Counted from the stretch's first letter, positions 1 to 9,808 are shown. The stretch: 64,000 bases of DNA from Ideonella sp. (GCA_015075545.1 JABTUC010000003.1:310001-374000); one strand, 5' to 3'. Notes: a model not told the origin generated them from the letters alone. Program-made: numbers and translations.

Positions 1-932
1 GACAGCAGCGCCAGCCGCGCATTGAGCAGGCGCAGCTTCATGTTCTCGCGCAGGAAGTACGCCTGCTCGGGGGCCACCAGCATCGCCTCGGGTTGGTCGA
101 TGCGCGTCACGCGCACCAGCGAGCGCGCTTCGTCGAGCACGTGCTGCACCAGCAGATCCCAGCGCGCGCCCAGCTCGGCGCGCCAGCCGCCAGCTTCGCT
201 TGCCGCGGCCGACGCCGCCGCCGAGGCGGCAGCCGGCACTGCAGGCGCGCGCAGCGGCTTGTGGTCGGCCGCGCCGCGCCGCCGCTCGGGCTGCGCCAGC
301 AGCGGCAGGTCGTCGACCATGCGCGCGGCCTCGTCGAGCTTGATCACCAGCGTCGAGATGTCGCTCACCGACACCGCGCGCACGCGGTCGAGGTCGCGCG
401 CCACCGCGCGGCGCACGCGCTCCAGGCGCGGCTGCGGGTTGCGCGCCAGCCGTTCGTCGGCCTGCCGCAGCGTGGCCAGCAGCGGCTCGGTGCTGCCGGT
501 GATCGCCGACTGCTGCACCGCCACGCGCAGCGCGGTCTCGATGTCGGCGAGCATGTTCTCGTCGCGCGAACGCGTCATCGACTGCAGCAGCTCCTCGAGC
601 TGCGTGCGCTGCACCGTGTTCTCGGCGACGCGCGACTCCAGCAGCGCCACCTTGGCCACCGCGTCGCGCGATGCGTCCTGCGCCTGCCGCGCCAACACGC
701 GCGCCTCGGTGGCGGCGGTGGCGCTGTCTTGCTCGCGGCGCACCAGCTCCTGCTCGAGCGACTGCATGCGCTGGCTGGTGTGCCACGACAGCCACAACGC
801 CGCGCCGCCGAGCGCCACCGCCAGCACCAGCACCCACCAGGGTGCGCCGCCGCGGGGCGAGGCCGGGTTTGCGGGCGGCGAGGGGCCGGTCGCCGCGGGT
901 GGCGGCGAGGTTTCGACGACAGGCTGGTTCAC
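1..932 (-). CDS. hemX: HemX-like uroporphyrinogen-III C-methyltransferase homologue, 3' end outside window
   Basis: The reading frame starts at a GTG (932-930) and runs off the left edge, so about 310 residues are visible and the C-terminus is missing. The N-terminus is proline/alanine rich. One membrane segment follows at about residues 31-50 (PWWVLVLAVALGGAALWLSW), then an alanine/glutamate/arginine-rich stretch to about residue 110 that should form a coiled coil, and then the helical HemX domain. It lies 10 bp after the hemD stop in a hemC-hemD-hemX run. HemX-family proteins in this position are annotated as C-methyltransferases, but for the membrane-anchored form the role is probably scaffolding of the tetrapyrrole pathway rather than catalysis. 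Assignment is from context, architecture and family resemblance. Confidence 0.85.
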   Translation of the reverse strand, partial: MNQPVVETSPPPAATGPSPPANPASPRGGAPWWVLVLAVALGGAALWLSWHTSQRMQSLEQELVRREQDSATAATEARVLARQAQDASRDAVAKVALLESRVAENTVQRTQLEELLQSMTRSRDENMLADIETALRVAVQQSAITGSTEPLLATLRQADERLARNPQPRLERVRRAVARDLDRVRAVSVSDISTLVIKLDEAARMVDDLPLLAQPERRRGAADHKPLRAPAVPAAASAAASAAASEAGGWRAELGARWDLLVQHVLDEARSLVRVTRIDQPEAMLVAPEQAYFLRENMKLRLLNARLALL

Positions 933-942
933 GTTGCAGCGA

Positions 943-1758
943 TCAACGTCGCTGGGTCTGGGCAGGCGCGGTCGATTGTATCGAGCGGGTCCACAGCGCC
1001 GCCACGGCATCGACCGTCGGCCGCACCTCCCACACGGCAAGCGCGCCGAGCGCACGCAGGCTCGCGGCGATGCGCGGGTGCGTGGCCAACGCGCGCGCCT
1101 CGGCCCATTCGATCTGCGGCGCCAGCGCGTTCAGGTGCTCGGCCGCCTGCGAGCTCGAGAACAGCCAGCCGTGCTGCGCCGGCGCCGCCAGCGCGGCGGC
1201 CAGCAGCGAGCGCTGCACAGCGTCGAGCGATGGCAGCGCGCGGCGGTAGGCCTGCGCAAACGTCACCTCGGCGCCGCGCTCGCGCAGCCGCTGCGCCAAC
1301 CAGTCGCGGCCGCCGTCGCCGCGCACCACCAGCACGCGCTGCCGTTGCCACGGCTGCACCTGCAGCCGCTGCCACAGCGCTTCGGAATCGAACTGCGACG
1401 CATCGGCCGGCGGTTCGACGATCGCCCCTGCAGGCACGCCGGCCGCGCGCAGCGCCTGCGCGGTGCCGGGCCCGGGGGCCGCGGCCAGCGTGTTCGCGGG
1501 CCACCTCGATGTCGATGGCCGCAACGCGAAGAAGCTCTCGACGCAGCCCGGGCTCACGAACATCAGCAGCCGATACGACGCCAGCGACGCCCACGCTGCG
1601 ACGGCCTCGGGGTCGGCCACCGGCTCGATGCGCAGCAGCGGCAGCGCCTGCGCGGCGACGCCGCGCGCGCGCAACGAGCGCACCCACTCGTCGGCCTGCG
1701 GCTGCGGCCGCGTGACGAGCAGCGTGCCAGCGACAGGCGCGTGCGACGGCGCCATCAC
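943..1758 (-). CDS. hemD: uroporphyrinogen-III synthase
   Basis: This protein of about 270 residues would cyclise hydroxymethylbilane to uroporphyrinogen III, inverting ring D, in the cytoplasm. The N-terminal [20 protein letters not shown] segment and the two-domain length match HemD. The family is poorly conserved, so the strongest support is position: its start overlaps the hemC stop in the pattern GTGATG (GTG at 1758, ATG at 1755), which implies translational coupling. Either start is possible; the ATG would remove one residue. hemX follows after 10 bp. Confidence 0.92.
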   Translation of the reverse strand: MMAPSHAPVAGTLLVTRPQPQADEWVRSLRARGVAAQALPLLRIEPVADPEAVAAWASLASYRLLMFVSPGCVESFFALRPSTSRWPANTLAAAPGPGTAQALRAAGVPAGAIVEPPADASQFDSEALWQRLQVQPWQRQRVLVVRGDGGRDWLAQRLRERGAEVTFAQAYRRALPSLDAVQRSLLAAALAAPAQHGWLFSSSQAAEHLNALAPQIEWAEARALATHPRIAASLRALGALAVWEVRPTVDAVAALWTRSIQSTAPAQTQRR

Positions 1759-2681
1759 GCGGCGAGGTAGGCGTCGCCGCCCTGCGCGCGCAGGCTGGCC
1801 GCCGCCTCGACGCCCAGCGCCTCGGCGGCCGGCACGTCGCGCACCGCCGCCTGAGCCTCGGCGCGCAGCAGCGGCCGCGCCGGCGCCGCGGCGTCGCCGA
1901 GCGCCGCGTGCAGCAGCAGCATGTCACCTGCCCAGCGCGCATACGCCGCCAGCGGCACGCTGCAACTGCCGCCGAGCGCGCGCGACACCGCGCGCTCGGC
2001 GTGCGCGGCGAGCCAGGTCGGCGCGTGGTTCAGCGCCGACAGCCGTTGGCGCAGCAGCACATCGTCGGCGCGCACCTCGATGGCGAGCGCGCCCTGGCCC
2101 GCGGCCGGCAGCATCTGCGCGGCCTCGAAGCGCTGCACGATGCGCGCGCCGAGCCCGAGGCGCGTCAATCCGGCGACGGCCAGCACGATGGCGTCGTACT
2201 GGCCTTCGTCGAGCTTGCGCAGCCGCGTGTCGAGGTTGCCGCGCAGCGACTCGATGTGCAGGTCGGGCCGCTGTGCGAGCAGTTGCACCACGCGGCGCAG
2301 GCTCGAAGTGCCGACGCGCGCGCCCTGCGGCAATGCCACGAGCGAAGGAAAGCGCGGCGACACGAAGGCGTCGCGCGGATCCTCGCGCTCGAGCACCGCG
2401 GCTAGCGCGAAACCCGCAGGCAGATCCATCGGCACGTCTTTCAGCGAGTGCACCGCGAGGTCGGCACGGCCGTCTTCGAGCGCGGCCTCCAGCTCCTTGA
2501 CGAACAGGCCCTTGCCGCCGACCTTCGACAGCGCGCGGTCGAGGATCTGGTCGCCGCGCGTCGTCATGCCGAGCAGCCGTGCGTCGAGCCCGCAGCGCGC
2601 GCGCAGCAGCGCGCGCACGTGCTCGGCCTGCCACAGCGCGAGCCGGCTCTCGCGGGTGGCAATCACCGGGGAATCGTGCAT
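1755..2681 (-). CDS. hemC: porphobilinogen deaminase (hydroxymethylbilane synthase)
   Basis: This 308-residue protein polymerises four porphobilinogens into hydroxymethylbilane on a covalently bound dipyrromethane cofactor. Visible hallmarks are the N-terminal [13 protein letters not shown], the catalytic aspartate in HSLKDVPMD (Asp82), the arginine-rich GTSSLRR region and [11 protein letters not shown], and the cofactor cysteine in [12 protein letters not shown] (Cys240). Length is normal for the family. It is first in the hemCDX run. The 39-bp gap upstream to the next minus-strand gene is too short for an obvious independent promoter, but one cannot be excluded. Confidence 0.97.
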   Translation of the reverse strand: MHDSPVIATRESRLALWQAEHVRALLRARCGLDARLLGMTTRGDQILDRALSKVGGKGLFVKELEAALEDGRADLAVHSLKDVPMDLPAGFALAAVLEREDPRDAFVSPRFPSLVALPQGARVGTSSLRRVVQLLAQRPDLHIESLRGNLDTRLRKLDEGQYDAIVLAVAGLTRLGLGARIVQRFEAAQMLPAAGQGALAIEVRADDVLLRQRLSALNHAPTWLAAHAERAVSRALGGSCSVPLAAYARWAGDMLLLHAALGDAAAPARPLLRAEAQAAVRDVPAAEALGVEAAASLRAQGGDAYLAA

Positions 2682-2720
2682 GCGAACGATTATCCGCCGC
2701 GCTCCGTGAGCGGCCGCAGG

Positions 2721-3821
2721 CTATGGATGCGCGGGCCCGGCCGACGCTGCCCGGTCGTCGGCGGCCTGCTGCGCGCGCTCGCGCGCCTCGCGCCACTGCT
2801 GCTCGACACCGGCACAGTCGAGCGCGCCGGCCGCGGCGGCATCGGTTGCCGTCGCGCGCAACGATGCGAGCCATCGGGCCGCGGCGTCGCAGAGCTGGGC
2901 GCGGTTGGCGTCGCGCCGTGCGCCGTCGCTGCAGGCGCGCAGGGCGGCGGACGCCGTCGCTGCATCGGAGTCTCGCTCCAGCTCGCCGGCGCGTCGCCAG
3001 GCCGCGTAGCGCTGCAATGGCGGCCCCTGCGCGGGGGTGGCCAGCAGCACCTGCGCCGCCAGCCGGCCGCGCTGCGCGTCGAACCGGCCGGCCATGGCCG
3101 CACGAAACAGCGCCTCGTCGGCCGCCTGAGCGTCGGCCGCGGTCAGCTCGAGCCAGGCCGCTGCATTGTCGGGCTGCAGCATGCCCCAGCGCCGCGCTCC
3201 CAGCGACGCGCAGGCCGCCGAGGCAGCCCCCGCGCACGCCCGCTGCGCGATCTGCTGCACCCAGGCGTCGTCGTTCACCTGCGCCAGTTGCGCCAGCGCA
3301 TCGATGGCCACCGACAGCGTGGGTAGCTCTGCTGCGACGGGGGCATCGCATGCGGTGCCGGCGGTGCAGCCCGCCGCGCTGCCATGGCGCGCCAGCAGCA
3401 CGCGCAGCCACCAGGCCGCGGCCTGCGACGGCACCTCGGCGCGCCGCCGCAGCGCCTCGAACGCCTGCTGCAGCCCCGGCGCGGCCAGCCGTGCGAGACG
3501 ATCGGGCCGAGGCGGCGTCGATGGCACCTCGCCCGCAGCGGAGAGAACGCACACCGCGTCGTCGCGCGCGACGCGCTCTGGCAGCACAGCGGCGGGCTCG
3601 ATCTCCGCGCCGCCCGCTCCCGCGGAGGCCGACTGCGCCGCTACCTCGCGCTCACCCATCGCGCCCTGCGGCACCGCAGCGCGCGCGGCGGCAGCCGCGG
3701 CCTGCGGAGCCGGCGCCACGAACCAGGGCAGCAGCGCCAACGCCCATAGCGCGACCGACAGCGTCCAGGCGCCGCGCAGTCCCCACAGCGCGATGTAAGG
3801 CCGAAGCGACGCCAGGCTCAA
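2721..3821 (-). CDS. uncharacterised membrane-anchored alanine-rich protein
   Basis: This is a 366-residue protein I do not recognise. A hydrophobic segment at about residues 17-40 (WTLSVALWALALLPWFVAPA) should anchor it in the inner membrane, with the rest in the periplasm. The body is alanine-rich and probably helical, with TPR-like spacing in places. It carries several cysteines ([39 protein letters not shown]), which could form periplasmic disulfides. It sits between the LytTR regulator (stop 20 bp upstream) and hemC on the same strand, so it may be co-transcribed with either. Codon use is like its neighbours. No function is inferred. Confidence 0.75.
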   Translation of the reverse strand: MSLASLRPYIALWGLRGAWTLSVALWALALLPWFVAPAPQAAAAAARAAVPQGAMGEREVAAQSASAGAGGAEIEPAAVLPERVARDDAVCVLSAAGEVPSTPPRPDRLARLAAPGLQQAFEALRRRAEVPSQAAAWWLRVLLARHGSAAGCTAGTACDAPVAAELPTLSVAIDALAQLAQVNDDAWVQQIAQRACAGAASAACASLGARRWGMLQPDNAAAWLELTAADAQAADEALFRAAMAGRFDAQRGRLAAQVLLATPAQGPPLQRYAAWRRAGELERDSDAATASAALRACSDGARRDANRAQLCDAAARWLASLRATATDAAAAGALDCAGVEQQWREARERAQQAADDRAASAGPAHP

Positions 3822-3840
3822 CGCAGGGCCGACACGATGA

Positions 3841-4620
3841 TCATCCGTCGGCCGAACCTAACGCCTCGCGCACCGCTGTCAACTGGCGCCGTGAAACAGA
3901 AAGCTGCTCGCCGTTGGTGAGCAGCACCGCCCAGCCGAGCGGCTCCTCCTGCGAGGCGTGGCGCTGCAGCGCGCGCACCGCGCGGCGCGCCACCAGCGCG
4001 TTGCGGTGCACGCGCAGGAAGCCGCCGCCCAGGCGCTGCTCGAGGTCGCCCAGCGGCTCGTCGAGCACCCATTCGCCGTCGGCGGTGCGCAGCGTCACGT
4101 ACTTCAGCTCGGCCTTCAGGTACAGCACCTCGGTGGCCGGGATGCGCAGCACGCGGCCGCGGTCGCTGACCACCAGCATCGGCACCGCGTCGCCGTTGGC
4201 TGCACGCGGTTGCAGCCGTTGCGCGACGCGCATCAGCGCCGCCTGCAGCCGCTCGCGGCGCACCGGCTTGGTGAGGTAGTCGGTGGCTTCGAGCTCGAAC
4301 GCGCGCAGCGCGTGCTCGCCGTGCGCGGTGACGAACACCACCGCCGGCGGCTGCGGCCGGTGCTGCAGCTCGTCGGCCAGGTGCAGGCCGTCGAGCCCCG
4401 GCATCGCGACGTCGAGCAGCACGACGTCGCATGGGTTGTCGCGCAGCCACTGCAGCGCGCTGGCGCCGTCGGCCGCCTCGCCGGCCACCGCGCAGCGCGG
4501 TTCGGCGCAGCCTTGCACCAGCGAGCGCAGCCGGGTGCGCGCGAACAGCTCGTCGTCGACGATCAGCACCGCCAGCGGCGGGGCGCGCTGCTCGTTCGCC
4601 TGCGCAGTTGTTCCAGTCAT
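3841..4620 (-). CDS. LytTR-family response regulator (AlgR-like)
   Basis: This 259-residue protein has an N-terminal receiver domain (LAVLIVDDELFARTRL; phosphoacceptor Asp70 in VVLLDVAMPGLDG) and a C-terminal LytTR DNA-binding domain (VLYLKAELKYVTLRTADGEW, then FLRVHRNALVARRAV). I chose the ATG at 4620 because the open frame upstream of it only translates a GC-rich palindromic repeat. It is paired with the LytS/AlgZ-type histidine kinase gene upstream, separated by that repeat. The pair resembles AlgZ/AlgR or FimS/AlgR, which in relatives control surface structures. A link to the pilus operon downstream of argH is plausible but unproven. Confidence 0.93.
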   Translation of the reverse strand: MTGTTAQANEQRAPPLAVLIVDDELFARTRLRSLVQGCAEPRCAVAGEAADGASALQWLRDNPCDVVLLDVAMPGLDGLHLADELQHRPQPPAVVFVTAHGEHALRAFELEATDYLTKPVRRERLQAALMRVAQRLQPRAANGDAVPMLVVSDRGRVLRIPATEVLYLKAELKYVTLRTADGEWVLDEPLGDLEQRLGGGFLRVHRNALVARRAVRALQRHASQEEPLGWAVLLTNGEQLSVSRRQLTAVREALGSADG

Positions 4621-4744
4621 CGCAAGCGTCCGCGACGCGCCGCCATCAAGCGGCCGCCGCGGACCCGGCTTTGCCGGGCCGCCGGCGGCGCCCCCTTCGA
4701 GGGGGGAGCGGCCGCTAGGCCGCTTCGGGGGTGGGCCATCCTGG
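4621..4744. repeat. GC-rich palindromic intergenic repeat between kinase and regulator
   Basis: About 120 bp between the kinase stop and the regulator start consists almost entirely of short hairpins: CCCGGCTTTGCCGGG, CCGCCGGCGGC, a CCCCCTTCGAGGGGG-like stem and AGCGGCCGCTAGGCCGCT. Sequence of this type recurs between genes in Rubrivivax/Leptothrix-group genomes, which I state from memory. It could attenuate transcription or stabilise mRNA between the two genes. There is no coding potential beyond spurious open frames. Confidence 0.6.
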
Positions 4745-5977
4745 TCATATCGGCACCGTGACCCGCGCGTGGTATTGGCCGTCGGAGCTCCAGGTCTCGA
4801 GCGCAGCGCCGAAGTCGTGCAGCAACGCGAGCCGCTCGCGCACATTGGCCAGCGCGATGCCGGCGCCAGGCGACGACGGCGTGTCGGGCAGGCTGTTGCT
4901 GATCACCACCTGCGCGCTGCCGTGGCGCGCCTTGACCCGCACGCGCACCGTGCCGCCGGCGAGCGACGTCTCGATGCCGTGGCGCACCGCGTTCTCCACC
5001 AGCGGCTGCAGCACCAGCGGCGGCACCCGCGCCTGCGACGCGGCGGCGTCGACCTCCCAGCTCACCGCCAGGCGATCGCCGAAGCGCACCTGCTCGATCG
5101 CCAGATAGCGCTGCGCCAGCTCGACCTCCTCGGCCAGCGTGACCGACGCGCCGACCTCGGCCAGCGCCACGCGGAACAGTTGCGCCAGATCCTCCAGCAC
5201 CGTCTCGGCGCGTTCGGGGTCGATGCGCACCAGCGCCACCGCGGTGTTGAGCGCGTTGAACAGGAAGTGCGGGCGGATGCGCGACTGCAGCTCGGCCAGC
5301 CGCGCACTGGCGTCGGCCGGCCTGGCGCTGCGCGCGCGCTGGTCGAGCCACACCCAGACCAGCGACGCGAACGCCATGCCGCTGAGCGCACTGGTCAGCA
5401 GCGGCCAGCCGGCGGCGCTGGCCATGTTCAGCGGCAGCAGCAGCGACCAGCCCGCCATCGCGCACAGGCCGCCCAGCAGCACCGCGGCGAGCGCGCGCCG
5501 CCACGGCGCGACACGGCCCCACACCGGCTTGGCCGCGCACACCAGCACCAGCCACATCAGCGTGCCGGCGAGCGCCGGAAACGCCAGCATCGCCATCTGC
5601 GTCAGCCAGTGCTGCGCGCTCGACGCCGCGGCCAGCCCCGACACGGCGACCCCGAGCTGCACGAACAGCACCACGCGCAGCACCAGCGTTGGCTGGCACA
5701 GATCGAACAGCTCGCTGACGCGTGCCACCTGCCGCGCACGCACGAGCGCGGGATCCTCGAACTCGCTGATGCCGAACCCCGTGTGCGCCGTCAGCTCGCC
5801 CGGGCGCGTCGAGGTCGGCCACAGGCTGGTGGGCCGGGAAGTGTCGCCCCCTTGGCCCTGCGGGCCGTCCCCCAGGGCTCCGACGGAGCCCCTTCGTGGC
5901 TCCAGGGGAGCGACGGCCTTCGCAGCGGCCGCGCGGCCTTCGTGCGGCTTGCCTGGAGCAACGGGTGCGGTCGGCAC
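4745..5977 (-). CDS. LytS/AlgZ-type sensor histidine kinase
   Basis: The C-terminal half has the His_kinase signature [20 protein letters not shown], with the phosphoacceptor histidine in RPHFLFN, followed by an HATPase domain ([29 protein letters not shown]). The central part has four to five predicted membrane segments (for example [19 protein letters not shown] and [16 protein letters not shown]). The longest frame uses a GTG at 5977. However, the first 40 or so residues are the translation of a palindromic repeat, so the natural start may lie downstream, shortly before [20 protein letters not shown], and the annotated N-terminus is doubtful. It partners with the LytTR regulator downstream and is divergent from argH. 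Confidence 0.88.
   Translation of the reverse strand: MPTAPVAPGKPHEGRAAAAKAVAPLEPRRGSVGALGDGPQGQGGDTSRPTSLWPTSTRPGELTAHTGFGISEFEDPALVRARQVARVSELFDLCQPTLVLRVVLFVQLGVAVSGLAAASSAQHWLTQMAMLAFPALAGTLMWLVLVCAAKPVWGRVAPWRRALAAVLLGGLCAMAGWSLLLPLNMASAAGWPLLTSALSGMAFASLVWVWLDQRARSARPADASARLAELQSRIRPHFLFNALNTAVALVRIDPERAETVLEDLAQLFRVALAEVGASVTLAEEVELAQRYLAIEQVRFGDRLAVSWEVDAAASQARVPPLVLQPLVENAVRHGIETSLAGGTVRVRVKARHGSAQVVISNSLPDTPSSPGAGIALANVRERLALLHDFGAALETWSSDGQYHARVTVPI
5842..5962. repeat. GC-rich palindromic repeat overlapping the kinase 5' end
   Basis: This stretch is made of inverted repeats (GGCCCTGCGGGCC; GGGGCTCCGTCGGAGCCCC read on the minus strand; GGCCGCGCGGCC) and resembles a second class of intergenic repeat of Burkholderiales known to me from memory. 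It translates in the kinase frame as a low-complexity Gly/Ala/Pro/Arg peptide that is unlike any sensor domain. Confidence 0.5.
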
Positions 5978-6051
5978 GGCTGTTGGACAGTGCGGTCAGT
6001 GGCTGGAAAGGCCGCGCCGATAATAGGCCGGAAGATCCGGCACGAGACCCC

Positions 6052-7455
6052 ATGGCAGGCAACCCGCTCGACAAGAAATCACAGGCCTGGTCGGCTCTGT
6101 TCTCCGAACCGATGGACGCGCTGGTGCAGCGCTACACCGCCAGCGTGGGGTTCGACCGCCGCCTGTGGCACGCCGACATCGCCGGCAGCCTGGCGCACGC
6201 GCGCATGCTGGCGGCGCAGCGGGTGATCGCGGCGCAGGATCTGGCCGACATCGAGCGCGGCCTGCAGCAGATCGGCCAGGAGATCGAAGCCGGCCGCTTC
6301 GAGTGGAAGCTCGAGCTGGAAGACGTGCACCTGAACATCGAGGCACGGCTGACGCAACTGGTGGGCGACGCCGGCAAACGGCTGCACACCGGCCGCTCGC
6401 GCAACGACCAGGTGGCCACCGACCTGCGCCTGTGGCTGCGTGACGAGATCGACGCCATCGCGGCGCTGCTGGCGCAGCTGCAGCGTGCGCTGCTCGCCGT
6501 GGCCGAAGCGCACACCGACACCGTGATGCCGGGCTACACGCACCTGCAGGTGGCACAGCCGGTGAGCTTCGCGCACCACCTGCTGGCCTACGTGGAGATG
6601 TTCGCGCGCGACGCCGAGCGCCTGGCCGACGTGCGAGCGCGCACCAACCGGCTGCCGCTGGGCGCCGCCGCGCTGGCCGGCACCAGCTACCCGCTCGACC
6701 GCGAGGCGGTGGCGCACGAGCTGGGCTTCGACGGACTGTGCGAGAACAGTCTCGACGCGGTGAGCGACCGCGACTTCGCGCTCGAGTTCGCCGCCTTCGC
6801 GTCGATCGCGATGGTGCACGTGTCGCGCCTGGCCGAAGAGATCGTGCTGTGGATGAGCCAGAACTTCGGCTTCGTCGACCTCCCCGACCGCTACTGCACC
6901 GGCTCGTCGATCATGCCGCAGAAGCGCAACCCCGACGTCGCCGAACTCGCGCGCGGCAAGAGCGGCCGCGTGATCGGCCACCTGATGAGCCTGCTCACGC
7001 TGATGAAGGGCCAGCCGCTGGCCTACAACAAGGACAACCAGGAAGACAAGGAGCCGCTGTTCGACACGGTGGACACGCTGGCCGCGACGCTGCGCATCGT
7101 GGCCGAGATGGTCGGCGGCATGCGTGTGAAGCCCGAGGCCCTGCGCGCCGCGGCGGCCAGGGGCTACGCCACCGCCACCGACCTGGCCGACTACCTGGTA
7201 AGGAAGGGCGTGCCGTTCCGCGACGCGCACGAGGTGGTGGCGCACGCCGTCAAGCTGGCGCTTGCGCGCGGCGTCGACCTGGCCGAGCTGCCGCTGCCCG
7301 ATCTGCGCGCGCTGCATCCGCAGATCGCCGACGACGCGCGCGATGCGCTGACGCTGAAGGGTTCGTTGAACGCGCGCGCCGTGCGCGGCGGCACCGCGCC
7401 CGCGCAGGTGCGCGTGCAGATCGAGCGCCACCGCCAGCGGCTGACCGGCAACTGA
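6052..7455 (+). CDS. argH: argininosuccinate lyase
   Basis: This 467-residue enzyme cleaves argininosuccinate to arginine and fumarate, the last step of arginine synthesis. The fumarase/aspartase superfamily signature [12 protein letters not shown] starts at residue 284. The [16 protein letters not shown] segment and the HTH-type active-site loop ([13 protein letters not shown]) are present. Length is standard. The ATG at 6052 was chosen because the open frame upstream is not conserved in composition and overlaps the divergent kinase. It is probably monocistronic, since a strong hairpin follows 17 bp after the stop. Confidence 0.97.
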   Translation: MAGNPLDKKSQAWSALFSEPMDALVQRYTASVGFDRRLWHADIAGSLAHARMLAAQRVIAAQDLADIERGLQQIGQEIEAGRFEWKLELEDVHLNIEARLTQLVGDAGKRLHTGRSRNDQVATDLRLWLRDEIDAIAALLAQLQRALLAVAEAHTDTVMPGYTHLQVAQPVSFAHHLLAYVEMFARDAERLADVRARTNRLPLGAAALAGTSYPLDREAVAHELGFDGLCENSLDAVSDRDFALEFAAFASIAMVHVSRLAEEIVLWMSQNFGFVDLPDRYCTGSSIMPQKRNPDVAELARGKSGRVIGHLMSLLTLMKGQPLAYNKDNQEDKEPLFDTVDTLAATLRIVAEMVGGMRVKPEALRAAAARGYATATDLADYLVRKGVPFRDAHEVVAHAVKLALARGVDLAELPLPDLRALHPQIADDARDALTLKGSLNARAVRGGTAPAQVRVQIERHRQRLTGN

Positions 7456-7472
7456 CCCCGCTTGACCGGCCA

Positions 7473-7494
7473 TTTCGGCGCATCGGCGCCGAAA
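7473..7494 (+). terminator. hairpin after argH
   Basis: A perfect 9-bp inverted repeat (TTTCGGCGC, 4-nt loop, GCGCCGAAA) lies 17 bp after the argH stop. It lacks a following U-tract, so it may be a weak intrinsic terminator or an mRNA 3' stabiliser. It separates argH from the pilus operon. Confidence 0.5.
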
Positions 7495-7545
7495 GGCGCT
7501 GCCTAGACTGACTTCACGCCGGCCTTGGGTCGGCCGTCGTCAGTC

Positions 7546-8499
7546 ATGTCCGATTCACGCATCGCTCCCACCGCATCGCGCCAGCGCGTGTCCGACGCGC
7601 CGTGGCTGGGCATCTACTCGATCCACAACGAACGGCTGGTGGCTGCCTGCGCCGTACCGGGTTCGGGGCCGCGGCCCGCGGTGCGGGTGGCGCCGGTGTT
7701 CGACGGCGCCGATCCCGCCACGCTGGCGCTGCAGTGGCAGCGCGCGCAAGCACGCCGCGCGCAGGCCAACGTGCTGCTCAACTCGGTCGACTACCGCATC
7801 GTGCCGCTCGATGCGCCGCGCGTGCCGCCCGAGGAGCGCCGCGCCGCCGTGCGCTGGCAGCTCAAAGACCTGCTCGACTTCCCGGCCGAGCAAGCCTGCG
7901 TCGACTGCCTCGACGTGCCCGGGCCGACCCCCGGCGCCGAGTCGCGCCAGGTGTTCGCGGTGGCCTCGCAGGAGCGCACCGTGCGCGGCTGGATGCAGCG
8001 CTACCGCGACGCGCGGCTCGCCCTGGGCGCCATCGACATACCGGAGCTGGCGATGCGCAACCTGTCGGTGCTGGCCGCCGGCCCGGCCGCGCACGCCTTC
8101 GTGCACCTGGGCCTGAAGTCGACGCGGCTGACGCTGGCCTGGCAGCGCGAGCTGTGCGCCTTTCGCCAGTTCGACGTCGCCGCCTACAAGCTCGATGCCG
8201 CCGATGCGGCCACGCGCGCGCGGCTGCTGGAGCGCATGGCGCTGGAGGTGCAGCGCTCGACCGACAGCTTCGCGCGGCAGTTCCATGGCGCCGACCTGGC
8301 CACGGTCTGGGTGTCGGCGGTGCGCGACGCCGACGAGATCACGCGTCAGTTGTCCGATCTGCTGCCGCAGAGCGTGCAGGCGTTCCGCGTCGAGGACCAC
8401 GTGGCGCTGAGCAGCAGCCAGCCGGTGGTCGACCCCGAGCGCGGCCTGGACTTCACCTTTGCCATCGGCGCCGCGATCCGGCGCGACGAGATGCACTGA
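7546..8499 (+). CDS. mshI: MSHA pilus biogenesis protein MshI (PilM-like)
   Basis: This 317-residue protein is of the PilM/GspL-cytoplasmic fold found as MshI at the head of MSHA operons (segments WLGIYSIHNERLVAACAV, RRAAVRWQLKDLLDFP, GLDFTFAIGAAIR). It would form the cytoplasmic part of the alignment subcomplex with the next two gene products. The ATG at 7546 is preferred over an upstream in-frame TTG. The stop overlaps the start of the next gene (ACTGATG). Confidence 0.82.
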   Translation: MSDSRIAPTASRQRVSDAPWLGIYSIHNERLVAACAVPGSGPRPAVRVAPVFDGADPATLALQWQRAQARRAQANVLLNSVDYRIVPLDAPRVPPEERRAAVRWQLKDLLDFPAEQACVDCLDVPGPTPGAESRQVFAVASQERTVRGWMQRYRDARLALGAIDIPELAMRNLSVLAAGPAAHAFVHLGLKSTRLTLAWQRELCAFRQFDVAAYKLDAADAATRARLLERMALEVQRSTDSFARQFHGADLATVWVSAVRDADEITRQLSDLLPQSVQAFRVEDHVALSSSQPVVDPERGLDFTFAIGAAIRRDEMH

Positions 8500-9113
8500 T
8501 GCAGCAGATCAACCTGATCGAGGCACGCCTGCTGCCGCCGCCGCGCATGGTGTCGGGTGCGCGCCTGGCCGGCCTGACGATCGCCGGCGCGCTGGCGGTG
8601 CTCGGCCACTGGAGCTACGAGCGCATCGCGCTGGCGCGCGCGCTGGCCGCCGTGCCGGGCGCCGATGCCGCCGCACAAGCCGCCGCGCCCGACACCACCG
8701 AGGGCGTTGCCGCCGAGACCAGCGACGAGCTGGCGGTGCGGCGCGAGCAGGTTGCGCAACGCGAGGCGTTGCGCAACCTGCTGGCCACCGAACCGCTGCC
8801 CGAGCACCCGGCCGCGCTGCTGCAGGCGGTGGTCGCGGCGCTGCCGCCCACGCTGTGGCTGACCGAGTTGGAGCTGGCACGCGAGCGCTCCTTGCGCATC
8901 GCCGGCGGCGCACTCGATGCCGCCGCGCTCGATCAGTTCGCCGCGCGCCTCGGTCGAGTGGACAGCTTGCGCGGCATGCCGGTGGCCACGGTGCGGCTCG
9001 AACCGATCGAGCCCGGCGCCGCAGCCGAAGGCGACGAGACCGCGCCCCGCACCCGCACGGGCCACGGCTGGCGTTTCGTGCTGGCCAGCCGCAGCGCCGA
9101 GGACGCACCATGA
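8499..9113 (+). CDS. PilN-like MSHA assembly protein
   Basis: This 204-residue protein starts QQINLIEARLLPPP, the typical amphipathic leader of PilN-family proteins that binds PilM. One membrane helix follows at about residues 23-45 and then a periplasmic ferredoxin-like region (PPTLWLTELELARERSLRIAGGA). It is second in the operon and overlaps both neighbours by about 1-4 bp. In Vibrio nomenclature this would be the second half of the MshI/MshJ pair. Function is by family and position. Confidence 0.78.
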   Translation: MQQINLIEARLLPPPRMVSGARLAGLTIAGALAVLGHWSYERIALARALAAVPGADAAAQAAAPDTTEGVAAETSDELAVRREQVAQREALRNLLATEPLPEHPAALLQAVVAALPPTLWLTELELARERSLRIAGGALDAAALDQFAARLGRVDSLRGMPVATVRLEPIEPGAAAEGDETAPRTRTGHGWRFVLASRSAEDAP

Positions 9114-9808
9114 GCGACGCGCCCGCCGCCCGCACGAGCCTGCGCACAGCCTGGGGTGCTTTCACGGGCCGCATCGATGCGCTGCCCGAACGCGACCGCC
9201 GCGTGCTGCTGGCGGGCGTACTGGCGCTGCTGCTGGCCGCCGAGCTGCTGCTGGTGCAGCCGATCGGCGCACGCCGCGCGGCGATCGTGGCTGCGGCCAC
9301 CGAGCAGGCCGACGAGATCCTGGCCGAGCGCGAGCGCACCGAGCAGGCCCGCGCCGAGGCGCGCAACGAGCTCGACGCACGCGCCGCGAAAGTCGAACGC
9401 GACCTGCAGCGCCTGGGCGCCGAGGGTCCGCAGGGCGAGCCGCTGGCGCTGCTGCTGCGCCGCGTGCTGGCACGCCATGGGGTGGCGGTGGTGGCGCTGC
9501 GCGACCTCGACGTGATCGAGGTCGCCGCCGACCAACCCGACACCCGAGCGGCCACTGAGGCCCCATCGGACATCGCAGCGGCCGCCGTGCCCGGCGGCGA
9601 GCCGCCGCGCACGCTGTTCAGGCATCGGCTCGAGCTGACGCTGGGCGGCGATGCCGCTGCGCTGATCCAGGCGGTGGATGCACTCGATCGCCAGGCCAGG
9701 CCACTGCGCATCGAGCGCGTGCGCCTGGTCGCAGTGCACGCCGCCGCGACGCAGGCGGTCGTCACGCTGACCGTGCTCGGCACGCAACGCACATGGCTGG
9801 CGATCTGA
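9110..9808 (+). CDS. mshJ: MshJ-like (PilO/GspM-type) pilus assembly protein
   Basis: This 232-residue protein has a short cytoplasmic N-terminus and one membrane helix (RRVLLAGVLALLLAAELLLV, about residues 31-50). A charged coiled coil (EQADEILAERERTEQARAEA) follows, and then a periplasmic ferredoxin-like domain (LFRHRLELTLGGDAAALIQA). That is the PilO/GspM architecture. Start ATGA overlaps the previous stop, and its own TGA overlaps the next ATG. It presumably pairs with the PilN-like protein to link the inner-membrane platform to the secretin. Confidence 0.78.
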   Translation: MSDAPAARTSLRTAWGAFTGRIDALPERDRRVLLAGVLALLLAAELLLVQPIGARRAAIVAAATEQADEILAERERTEQARAEARNELDARAAKVERDLQRLGAEGPQGEPLALLLRRVLARHGVAVVALRDLDVIEVAADQPDTRAATEAPSDIAAAAVPGGEPPRTLFRHRLELTLGGDAAALIQAVDALDRQARPLRIERVRLVAVHAAATQAVVTLTVLGTQRTWLAI

